The notes beneath the pieces were generated by a model. The model saw only the letters and a list, made by a program, of their open reading frames with translations, did no database searches and was not told the DNA's origin. 64,000 nucleotides of DNA, taken from positions 1 through 64,000 of the forward strand of contig CACNUI010000001.1 in NCBI GenBank assembly GCA_902623545.1, written 5' to 3'. Both the position numbers and the translations under genes were made by a program. This DNA comes from an uncultured Alphaproteobacteria bacterium. Its GTDB lineage: Bacteria > Pseudomonadota > Alphaproteobacteria > HIMB59 > GCA-002718135. Numbering within the stretch: position 1 is the stretch's first letter; the number at the start of each line of letters is the position of its first letter. Positions 20,484-29,319 of this stretch are shown one piece after another.

Positions 20484-22607
20484 ATGGTTGAGCAGATTTC
20501 TACTGAATTGGATAAATTAACACATTATCTAAAGCAAGAAGAAAAAAATAAGGTTTTAACTGCTCTTAAAATCAGTGAAATTGCACATAGTAATCAACTT
20601 AGAAAATCTGGTGATCCATTTATTATTCATCCTTTAGAAGTTGCAAAAATTTTAACATCTATAAAATTAGATGGTGATTCAATTGCGGCAGGGCTTCTTC
20701 ATGATACAGTAGAAGACACTGAATTAAGTATTGATGAAATAGATAGAAAGTTTGGAAAAAATATATCTGAATTAGTTCAAGGCCTAACTAAAATAAGTAA
20801 ATATTCTTTAAAGGTGAATAATCAAAAATTTGGAGAAAATTATAAAAAACTTATATTAGCGACTACGAAAGATCTAAGAGTAATTTTAGTAAAATTAGCC
20901 GATAGATTGCATAATATGAGAACAATTAATTCATTAGATAATAACAATAAGAAAACAAATATTGCTCTTGAAACATTAGAAGTTTTTGCACCTTTAGCTC
21001 AAAGATTAGGTATGAAGGAGTGGCAAGATGAATTAGAAGACCTTTCTTTTGAAATTATAAACCCAGATGCCAGACAGTCAATAATTGACAGGCTAGAATA
21101 TCTGAAATCTAAAGATGAAAACATCGTAGATGAAATAAGATACGAATTAAAAAAAATTTTTTTAGAAGAAGATTTATCATGCAATATTGAAGGAAGAATA
21201 AAATCTCCATTTTCAATTTGGAATAAAATTAAAAGTAAAAATATTTCTTTTGAACAGCTATCAGATATAATGGCATTTAGAATTATTACCAACTCAACAA
21301 GAGAATGTTACAGATGTCTTGGGATTATACATAGAAGATTTCCATATATACAAGGTAGATTCAAAGATTTTATTTCTGCTCCAAAGTCAAATGGATATAG
21401 AGCATTACACTCATCAGTTATGGGACCAAAAAATAAAAAAATAGAAATACAATTTAGATCCAATGTTATGAACCAAATTGCTGATTTTGGTGTAGCTGCA
21501 CATTGGAAGTATAAAGATCCAACAAAAATAAAAATTAAAGACACAAAAGAATATATGTGGATACATGATTTGGTAGATTCTATGAATGCATCTAGTTCCC
21601 AGGATGAATTAATTGAAAATTCAAAATTAAAAGTGTTTCAAAATGATATTTATGTTTTTACTCCTAAAGGTGATGTTATTGAACTCCCAAAAAATGCTAC
21701 ACCAATTGATTTTGCCTATGCAATACATAGTCAGGTTGGTGATAAATGTGTAGCTGCGAAAATTAATGAAAAAATGCAGCCACTTAAAACAATTTTGAAT
21801 AATGGAGATCAAATTGAAATTTTTACTTCTGAGACATCTCAGCCTTCTCCTTTATGGGAACGTTTTGCAGTTACAACAAAAGTAAAATCTCAATTAAGAA
21901 GATTTTTTAGATCAAAGAAAAAAGATGAATATATAATATTTGGTAGAGAAATTTTGTTATCTTTGTTTCAAAAAGAAAATTTTGAGATTACCCCAACTAT
22001 TGAAGAAAAAATTAAAAAGGAATTCAAATTAATTAGCATGCAAGAACTATACGAATTGATAGGATCTGGGAGTGTAACTGCACTTTCGGTTTTAAAAAAA
22101 ATATATCCTGAATTTAATTCAAAAAAAAATATTACATTTAATCAAAAAGATATTCATTCTGTTCAATTAAAAGGTTTAACTGCTGGTATGTCATATCATT
22201 TAGCAGGTTGTTGCTCTCCTCTAAAAGGTGATAAAATAGTCGGCATAGTCACTGCAGGTATAGGAGTTGCAGTTCATACAATAGATTGTCAAACTCTTAT
22301 TTCATATGAAGATGTTCCTGATAGATGGATTAATTTATCTTGGGATGTTGATAATGGTACTAATCCAAATCCTAATGCAAGAATAGTTGTGGTCTTAAAA
22401 AACAAACCTGGAAGCTTGGGAAAAGCTACAACTGTAATTGCTAAAAATAATGGAAATATCTCTAATATTAATTTTTCAATAAGAAAAACTGATTTTTTTG
22501 AAATAATAATTGATATTGAAGTAAGAGATGCTAATCATTTAAAGAACATAATAGCAGCTTTGAGATTAGAGCCAGAAATCTCATCTTTAGAGCGTTTAAA
22601 GGGTTAA
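20484..22607 (+). CDS. spoT: RelA/SpoT bifunctional (p)ppGpp synthetase/hydrolase
   Basis: HD domain 'AAGLLHDTVEDT', synthetase 'RGRFKDFISAPKSNGYRALHS'-type region, TGS 'PIDFAYAIHSQVG', ACT domain. Confidence 0.96.
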   Translation: MVEQISTELDKLTHYLKQEEKNKVLTALKISEIAHSNQLRKSGDPFIIHPLEVAKILTSIKLDGDSIAAGLLHDTVEDTELSIDEIDRKFGKNISELVQGLTKISKYSLKVNNQKFGENYKKLILATTKDLRVILVKLADRLHNMRTINSLDNNNKKTNIALETLEVFAPLAQRLGMKEWQDELEDLSFEIINPDARQSIIDRLEYLKSKDENIVDEIRYELKKIFLEEDLSCNIEGRIKSPFSIWNKIKSKNISFEQLSDIMAFRIITNSTRECYRCLGIIHRRFPYIQGRFKDFISAPKSNGYRALHSSVMGPKNKKIEIQFRSNVMNQIADFGVAAHWKYKDPTKIKIKDTKEYMWIHDLVDSMNASSSQDELIENSKLKVFQNDIYVFTPKGDVIELPKNATPIDFAYAIHSQVGDKCVAAKINEKMQPLKTILNNGDQIEIFTSETSQPSPLWERFAVTTKVKSQLRRFFRSKKKDEYIIFGREILLSLFQKENFEITPTIEEKIKKEFKLISMQELYELIGSGSVTALSVLKKIYPEFNSKKNITFNQKDIHSVQLKGLTAGMSYHLAGCCSPLKGDKIVGIVTAGIGVAVHTIDCQTLISYEDVPDRWINLSWDVDNGTNPNPNARIVVVLKNKPGSLGKATTVIAKNNGNISNINFSIRKTDFFEIIIDIEVRDANHLKNIIAALRLEPEISSLERLKG

Positions 22608-22994
22608 ATGATGATATTTGGCGTTGGAACCGACATTATTGATATAAATAGAATAAGAAGAGTAATACTTAAATATGGTGATAGATTTAAACAAAAATGT
22701 TTTCACAAACATGAAATAATTAGAGCAGAAAAAATGTATAAAACTGTTGAATCCTATGCCAAAAGATATGCTGCAAAGGAAGCGTGCGCTAAGGCATTAG
22801 GAACAGGTTTAGCTAGAGGTATATTTTGGAAGGATATTGAAGTTAGGAACAATGATTATGGTAAGCCATATATTCAACTTCATAAAAATGCACTTAAATA
22901 TTTAAAGTCATTTAATAAAAGTGAAATAAAAATTGAAGTCTCAATTAGTGATGAAAAAGATTTTGCTATATCAAATGTTATTATATTTAAATGA
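22608..22994 (+). CDS. acpS: Holo-[acyl-carrier-protein] synthase
   Basis: 'GVGTDIIDINRI', 'YAKRYAAKEACAKALGTG'. Confidence 0.97.
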   Translation: MMIFGVGTDIIDINRIRRVILKYGDRFKQKCFHKHEIIRAEKMYKTVESYAKRYAAKEACAKALGTGLARGIFWKDIEVRNNDYGKPYIQLHKNALKYLKSFNKSEIKIEVSISDEKDFAISNVIIFK

Positions 22995-23740
22995 AAAAAA
23001 AAAATAAGTTTTTTAGTAATTTCCTATCTATTTGTATAGCAGTATTCGTTGCACTCTTAATTAGATCTTTTGCTTTTGAACCTTTTAACATTCCATCTGG
23101 GTCAATGAAGCCAAATCTTTTAGTTGGTGATTTTATATTTGTATCAAAATATTCTTATGGTTATTCCAGACATTCATTACCTTTTTCCCTAGGTGATAAA
23201 AATGGTAAATTTTTTTCAGGCAAATATTTTTCTAAAATACCTAAAAGAGGTGATATAGTTGTATTTAAAACTCCTGAAAATAATAGAACTGATTATATTA
23301 AAAGAGTAATTGGGCTTCCTGGAGACACAGTAAAAATTATAAATGGCGATCTCTTCGTAAATGGTTCAAAAATTTTTAGAAAAAAAATTGATCATTTTAT
23401 TGATACTGATTCAAATCAAATTCTTATAGATAATGGTAGACGCAGACAATATTTAGAATATTTTTTTGATAAAGAAATAAATATTTTAGATATAAAAGAC
23501 TATACTTTTGCGGACAATACAAATGAGTTTTTTGTACCAGAAAATAATATATTTGTTATGGGTGACAATAGAGATAATTCTCAAGATAGTAGATTTAGCA
23601 CAGTAGGTTATATTCCACTTGATAATGTTATTGGAAAGGCACAATTCATATTTTTTTCTCTAGAAAATGCAAGATTTTTACAAATATGGAAATGGCCAAG
23701 TTCAATAAGATATGAAAGAATTTTTAAAAATATTCAATGA
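22991..23740 (+). CDS. lepB: Signal peptidase I
   Basis: 'PFNIPSGSMKPNLLVGDFIFVSK', 'RGDIVVFKTP..TDYIKRVIGLPGD', 'FVMGDNRDNSQDSR'. Confidence 0.98.
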   Translation: MKKKNKFFSNFLSICIAVFVALLIRSFAFEPFNIPSGSMKPNLLVGDFIFVSKYSYGYSRHSLPFSLGDKNGKFFSGKYFSKIPKRGDIVVFKTPENNRTDYIKRVIGLPGDTVKIINGDLFVNGSKIFRKKIDHFIDTDSNQILIDNGRRRQYLEYFFDKEINILDIKDYTFADNTNEFFVPENNIFVMGDNRDNSQDSRFSTVGYIPLDNVIGKAQFIFFSLENARFLQIWKWPSSIRYERIFKNIQ

Positions 23741-24447
23741 TTTTAAAAAAGCAGATTGATAAATTTGAAAATATAATTGGTTATAATTTTAAAGATAGGT
23801 CTATTCTAAAACAATCTTTAACACATCCCAGTTCATTAAAAGATAAAAATATATTATTCAAACATCCTAATAATTTTGAAAGATTAGAATTTCTAGGAGA
23901 CAGAGTTCTTGGATTAATAGTTTCAAATTTACTTTTTCATAAATATGAAAATTTTAATGAAGGTGATTTATCAAAAAAATATTCATATTTAGTTCAAAAA
24001 AATTTTTTACATAAAATATCTGAAGAACTTTTTATAAGAGACATTTTAGTTTACAATTTTAAAAAAAATAACCAAAAAATGTTGATATCAATTTTATCAG
24101 ATAGTGTCGAATCTCTAATAGGGGCTATATTTATTGATGGAGGCTATAAAGCATCTTATAATTTTATTAAAAAATTTTGGTCAAAATACCTTGATATAAA
24201 GATATTAAAAACAGAAGATCCTAAAACTGTTTTACAAGAGCTTTCTCAACAAAGATTAAAAAAATTGCCTGAATACAAATTGATAAACAAAAAAGGTCCC
24301 TCACATTCACCTATATTTACAATTACTTTAAAAGTTTTAAACTTAAATAAAATAACAGCAAAGGGATCATCAATTCGAGAAGCTGAAAAAAAAGCAGCGC
24401 TAACAGCATTAGGATTAATTAATGAAAAAAAAATTATTAAAAATTAG
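23737..24447 (+). CDS. rnc: Ribonuclease III
   Basis: 'NFERLEFLGDRVLGLIVS', C-terminal dsRBD. Confidence 0.96.
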   Translation: MILKKQIDKFENIIGYNFKDRSILKQSLTHPSSLKDKNILFKHPNNFERLEFLGDRVLGLIVSNLLFHKYENFNEGDLSKKYSYLVQKNFLHKISEELFIRDILVYNFKKNNQKMLISILSDSVESLIGAIFIDGGYKASYNFIKKFWSKYLDIKILKTEDPKTVLQELSQQRLKKLPEYKLINKKGPSHSPIFTITLKVLNLNKITAKGSSIREAEKKAALTALGLINEKKIIKN

Positions 24448-25273
24448 TATTATTGGGAAAACTAACGCTGGTAAATCAACATTAATAAATAAAATTATTG
24501 GTGAGACAATTTCAATTATTAATAAAAAGGTAAATACAACTGAAACTTTAATATCAGGAATTTTAAATATAGGAAATAATCAATTAATTTTTTATGATAC
24601 ACCTGGAATTCAACATCTTAAAAATATTCAAAAAAATAATAAAAATTTTAAACAAAGTTTATGGAATGGCTTATTAAAATCTGATCTTATAATTTATCTC
24701 ATTGATGTTAAAACTTACAGATTTGATGAAATCGTTTCTAATATAAACAAAATTAAAGAAACTAAAAAAGAAATATTAATTGTATTTAATAAATGTGAAT
24801 TAATTTCCAAAGACAAAATTTTACCAAAAATTAAAGAATTAGATGAATATTTAAAAATAAGTGAATATTTTTTAATTTCTGCAAAAAAAAAATATGGTTT
24901 AAAAAATTTACTAAAGTATTTAGAGGATAATTGTTATAATTCTGATTGGATATACAAAAACGATGAAGTTTCAGATAAAGATGACATATTTATAACCAAT
25001 GAAATTACAAGAAATTCAATACTAAAATTTTTACATAATGAAATTCCTTATAATTTAAAGATTATTAATAAATTATTTAAGTATTTAAGAAATGGTGACC
25101 TTAAAATAAAACAAGAAATACTAATCAATAATTCAAGGTATAAAAAAATTATATTAGGTAGAAGTGGTGATAAAATCAAGGAAATTAGAGAAAAAAGTCA
25201 AATTGAAATTTCAAATATTTTAAAAAAGAAAACCCATCTTTACATAAATATAGTCAAGTCCCATAATGAATAA
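24422..25273 (+). CDS. era: GTPase Era
   Basis: 'IIGKTNAGKSTLINKIIGE', 'DTPGIQ', 'FNKCELI', C-terminal KH-like domain; follows rnc. Confidence 0.93.
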   Translation: MKKKLLKISIIGKTNAGKSTLINKIIGETISIINKKVNTTETLISGILNIGNNQLIFYDTPGIQHLKNIQKNNKNFKQSLWNGLLKSDLIIYLIDVKTYRFDEIVSNINKIKETKKEILIVFNKCELISKDKILPKIKELDEYLKISEYFLISAKKKYGLKNLLKYLEDNCYNSDWIYKNDEVSDKDDIFITNEITRNSILKFLHNEIPYNLKIINKLFKYLRNGDLKIKQEILINNSRYKKIILGRSGDKIKEIREKSQIEISNILKKKTHLYINIVKSHNE

Positions 25274-25955
25274 ATATAAAGGCATTCTAATTTCAAAAAA
25301 AATACTTAAGGAAAATGATCTAATAATTAAAATCTTATCTAATTCTGACAAAATTATTTCAGGTATTGTATACGGAGGATTATCAAAAAAAAAAAGAACT
25401 ATTTACCAAATTGGATATTTCTTAAATTTTGAAGTTTTAGAAAAAAATAATAGACCTCTGTCTATAAATGCTGAAATAATACCTCCACATATTTCACTTA
25501 TAATTAATGACAAATATAAATTAAATTGTTTACTTTGTGTCACGTCTATAATTAATTTAGCAATTATTGAAGGACAGCATGTGAATGATATTTATTTTAT
25601 TGTAGAAAATTTTTTAAATAAAATGTTTGTAAAAAAAAAATGGCTTATTGATTTTCATATATTTTTATTTGATTTATTAAAAGTTATTGGATATGAAATT
25701 AAGTATACTAATAATGATCATAATATTTATTTTGATCTCAATAAACTTGAATTTGTTAAAGTTAAATCGAATGATTCAGTCAAATTTCCATTTCATTTAT
25801 TTAAAGAGGATTATTCGGATATAGATAAGACTTCTGTAAATAATATATTCAAAATTTTTGAATTAGTATTTGTAAAATTTCATCTATCAAACATTAATAT
25901 CCAATTGCCAAATCACTATCAATTATTTAAAAAACAAATAATAGATAAGATATAA
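25266..25955 (+). CDS. recO: DNA repair protein RecO
   Basis: 'YKGILISKKILKENDLIIKILSNSDKIISGIVYGGLSKK' OB-fold start; position after era. Confidence 0.85.
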   Translation: MNKYKGILISKKILKENDLIIKILSNSDKIISGIVYGGLSKKKRTIYQIGYFLNFEVLEKNNRPLSINAEIIPPHISLIINDKYKLNCLLCVTSIINLAIIEGQHVNDIYFIVENFLNKMFVKKKWLIDFHIFLFDLLKVIGYEIKYTNNDHNIYFDLNKLEFVKVKSNDSVKFPFHLFKEDYSDIDKTSVNNIFKIFELVFVKFHLSNINIQLPNHYQLFKKQIIDKI

Positions 25956-25966
25956 ATTTATTTATT

Positions 25967-28162
25967 ATGGAAAAAAATTTACATAAAAATATTGATAATA
26001 TATTAAGTGAAAAATATTTATCATATGCCATTTCTACTATTATCTCCAGATCATTACCTGATGTAAGAGATGGGTTAAAACCTGTTCATCGAAGAATTAT
26101 TTACTCTATGTATCAATTAAAACTATTTAATTCTTCATCCTATAAAAAATCAGCTAGAATTGTTGGCGACGTTATGGGAAAATTTCATCCACATGGAGAT
26201 CAAGCAATATATGATAGCTTAGTAAGAATGGCCCAAGATTTTTCAACTAGAATTAAACTCATCGACGGTCAAGGTAATTTTGGTAATATAGATGGTGATA
26301 ATCCTGCTGCAATGAGATACACAGAAGCAAGATTAGATTCATACACAGATTATTTTTTTGATGGAATTCAAGAAAATTCTGTAAATTTTAAAGAAAATTA
26401 TGATGGACAAAACTTAGAACCAGAAGTTTTACCATCCCAACTTCCAAATATTTTAATTAATGGTGCAATGGGAATAGCAGTTGGTATGGCAACAAATATT
26501 CCACCGCATAACATAAAAGAACTTGTAGATTGCTTAATTTTGTTAATTAAAGATCCTAAAACAAACATAACTAAGCTACTAAAAATTCTAAAAGGACCAG
26601 ATTTTCCAACTGGTGGAGAAGTAATTTTAAATCAAAAAGAAAAAAAAGATATTTACTCAAGCGGCAAAGGGACATTTATTATAAACTCAAAATGGCTAAA
26701 AGAAGACCTAAAAAATGGAATGTACCAACTTGTTATTACAGAAATTCCTTATCAAATAAATAAAACTAAAATAATTGAACAACTAGCTAATTCAATTAAT
26801 ACAAAAAAAATCCCTCTTGATGATGTTGTAGATGAATCAGATGAAAATATAAGAATAGTTATAAGACCAAAGAACAGAAATATTGATCATAAAAAATTAA
26901 TAGAATTATGTTTTAAATTGTCAGATTTATCAATTAAGTTTTCATGTAATTTTAATGTTCTTATTAATGGTTTAGTGCCAAAACAAATTGGACTTGTTGA
27001 AATATTATTAAATTTTTTAGATCACAGAAAAATATCTATCAAGAGAAAATCTGAATATAATATTAATAAAATTAAAAAAAGATTAGAAATTTTAAAAGGT
27101 TATCAGATAGTATTCAAAAATCTTGAAAAAATTATTAATATTATTAGAAAAAAAGATGAACCTAAAAAAGAATTAATAAAAAAATTTAAACTTTCTGAAA
27201 ATCAGGTAGATGCAATACTTTCGATGAGATTAGGATCATTAAGAAAAATAGATGAAAAAAATATAATGAAAGAAAACTCAGATTTAATTAAAGAATTAAA
27301 ATTTTTAAAGAAATTAATTTCAGATAAGAAAACTATCAATCAGTATATTACAGATGATCTAACAAATATAACCAATGATTTTGATCCTTTAATTAAAGAT
27401 AGAAGAACTAATATTTTTCATGAAACAATATATAGTAATGACATTGATATTGATGAATTTAAAGAAATTGAAAAATTAACTATTACAATTGATAAGAATT
27501 ATAATCTTAAACGTTTTAAAGATCATATTGACCATAATGATCTAAAGAAAAATAATACTGACATAAAACAATCCGTAAAAATATTATCTAATCAAAAATT
27601 AATGCTTTTCGTTTCATCGGGCAAAGTATTTTCTATTGATCCAAATGACATTCCTGGAGGAAATTCTAAGCCTAAATCGTTTATTTATTTTGTTGATAGC
27701 CAGCAAAATGATAAAGTTGTTGGGATAATATCTTCTGAAAATAATATCATTTTATCTGCATCTAAATTTGGAAAAGGTTTTGCAAGTAATCTAAGCCAAC
27801 TCATTACTATTCAGCGAAAAGGAAAACAATTTTTTAATTTAAAAAAAAATGATGAAGTAATAAAAGTATTTTGTGTAAAAAAATCTCATATTATTTGTGT
27901 TACTAAACAGGAAAAAATGTTAGCTTTTGATTTAACAACTATTCCTCAGATTCAAAAAGGAGTTGGTGTTCAGCTTATAAAAATTAAAGATAAAGATAAT
28001 CTCATTGATATTACTGATATTAATCCGGAAGATGGATTTGAGTGGACATCTGGTTCAAAAAAAAGAAAAATTGATACAATTGACTTCTGGGTTGGTAAAA
28101 GAGCACAATCAGGAAAAAAAGTTCCAAAATTTTTTAATAAAGTTTTAAAATTTAGTGAATAA
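25967..28162 (+). CDS. parC: DNA topoisomerase IV subunit A
   Basis: 'SYAISTIISRSLPDVRDGLKPVHRRIIYSM', 'GKFHPHGDQAIYDSLVRMAQDFSTR'. Confidence 0.95.
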   Translation: MEKNLHKNIDNILSEKYLSYAISTIISRSLPDVRDGLKPVHRRIIYSMYQLKLFNSSSYKKSARIVGDVMGKFHPHGDQAIYDSLVRMAQDFSTRIKLIDGQGNFGNIDGDNPAAMRYTEARLDSYTDYFFDGIQENSVNFKENYDGQNLEPEVLPSQLPNILINGAMGIAVGMATNIPPHNIKELVDCLILLIKDPKTNITKLLKILKGPDFPTGGEVILNQKEKKDIYSSGKGTFIINSKWLKEDLKNGMYQLVITEIPYQINKTKIIEQLANSINTKKIPLDDVVDESDENIRIVIRPKNRNIDHKKLIELCFKLSDLSIKFSCNFNVLINGLVPKQIGLVEILLNFLDHRKISIKRKSEYNINKIKKRLEILKGYQIVFKNLEKIINIIRKKDEPKKELIKKFKLSENQVDAILSMRLGSLRKIDEKNIMKENSDLIKELKFLKKLISDKKTINQYITDDLTNITNDFDPLIKDRRTNIFHETIYSNDIDIDEFKEIEKLTITIDKNYNLKRFKDHIDHNDLKKNNTDIKQSVKILSNQKLMLFVSSGKVFSIDPNDIPGGNSKPKSFIYFVDSQQNDKVVGIISSENNIILSASKFGKGFASNLSQLITIQRKGKQFFNLKKNDEVIKVFCVKKSHIICVTKQEKMLAFDLTTIPQIQKGVGVQLIKIKDKDNLIDITDINPEDGFEWTSGSKKRKIDTIDFWVGKRAQSGKKVPKFFNKVLKFSE

Positions 28163-28200
28163 ATGTTTTTCTATTTAAATATTTGTTTATTATCTACTAA

Positions 28201-29319
28201 ATGACTAAAACCAATCTTAATACTCAATCAGTGTTATCAATGAAGGGGGAAGGTTACTATTCTCAAAAAACAATAGGAGCAAAGAATGCAATTGATAAGG
28301 TGCAAAAACAACTTGAATCAGCCCTTAAAACAATACCAAAAAAAGATATTTTAAAAATTGCTGACTTTGGGAGTGCTGACGGTGGTACAAGTCAAGAGAT
28401 GTGGTTTAATATAATAGAAAATATTAAAAAATCTGGAGATAAAAGACAGATTGAGATTTTATATACTGATTTAGCCTCTAACGATTTTTCTGTATTATTT
28501 AGAATGATGCAGGGTATGCAGGGTAATAATAATTTTGCATATCAAAATAAATTTGAAAATGTTTTTGTACATGGATGCGGCACTGGTTTTCATAAACAAT
28601 TAATGGCAAATAATACATTATCTCTTGGGTTTTCTGCCACAGCAATGCACTATGTTTCTGAAAGGCCTTGCCTAATAAAAGATCATGTTCATATGGTGGG
28701 TTCAAATGAAGAAGAAAAAAAACAATTTAAAAACCAAGCTCTAAAAGATTGGGAAACAATTTTATTAAATAGATCAAATGAATTAGTTCCAGGTGGAAGG
28801 TTTATTTGTATAAATTTTGGAATAGATGAAAAGGGTCAATATTTAGGTAATACAGGTGGTCATAACATGTTTAATAATTTTACTAAACATTGGAAACATT
28901 TAGAGCAAAAAGGAATTATTACAAATGAAGAATTTGTTAACGCAACTTTTACTCAACATTATAGAACTCTTGAAGAATTTAGGAAACCTTTTGATGACCC
29001 TAATTCAGAAATATCAAAATCTGGGTTAATTCTTAAAAAATGTGAAACAATGTTTACCGATTGTCCTTTTAAAGTTCATTATAATGAAAATAAATCTACT
29101 ATGTCATCAAGGGAATATGCTGAAACATTAATACCAACAATGAGGAGTTGGTCAGAAACTGTATTTAAAACAGCATTAGAAAAAAGAAATCTTAATGAGA
29201 TAAATCAAATTGTCGATCAATTTTATAATTCTTATCTTGAGGAAATTGTAGAAAATCCAACAGGCCATGCAATGGATTATATTCATATAGTAATGGATAT
29301 AGAAAAAAAAATAAATTAA
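28201..29319 (+). CDS. SABATH-family (salicylate/jasmonate carboxyl methyltransferase-like) SAM-dependent methyltransferase
   Basis: 'SMKGEGYYSQKT', 'KIADFGSADGGTS', 'YTDLASNDFSVLFRMM', 'SLGFSATAMHYVSERP', 'LVPGGRFICINFG'. Confidence 0.82.
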   Translation: MTKTNLNTQSVLSMKGEGYYSQKTIGAKNAIDKVQKQLESALKTIPKKDILKIADFGSADGGTSQEMWFNIIENIKKSGDKRQIEILYTDLASNDFSVLFRMMQGMQGNNNFAYQNKFENVFVHGCGTGFHKQLMANNTLSLGFSATAMHYVSERPCLIKDHVHMVGSNEEEKKQFKNQALKDWETILLNRSNELVPGGRFICINFGIDEKGQYLGNTGGHNMFNNFTKHWKHLEQKGIITNEEFVNATFTQHYRTLEEFRKPFDDPNSEISKSGLILKKCETMFTDCPFKVHYNENKSTMSSREYAETLIPTMRSWSETVFKTALEKRNLNEINQIVDQFYNSYLEEIVENPTGHAMDYIHIVMDIEKKIN

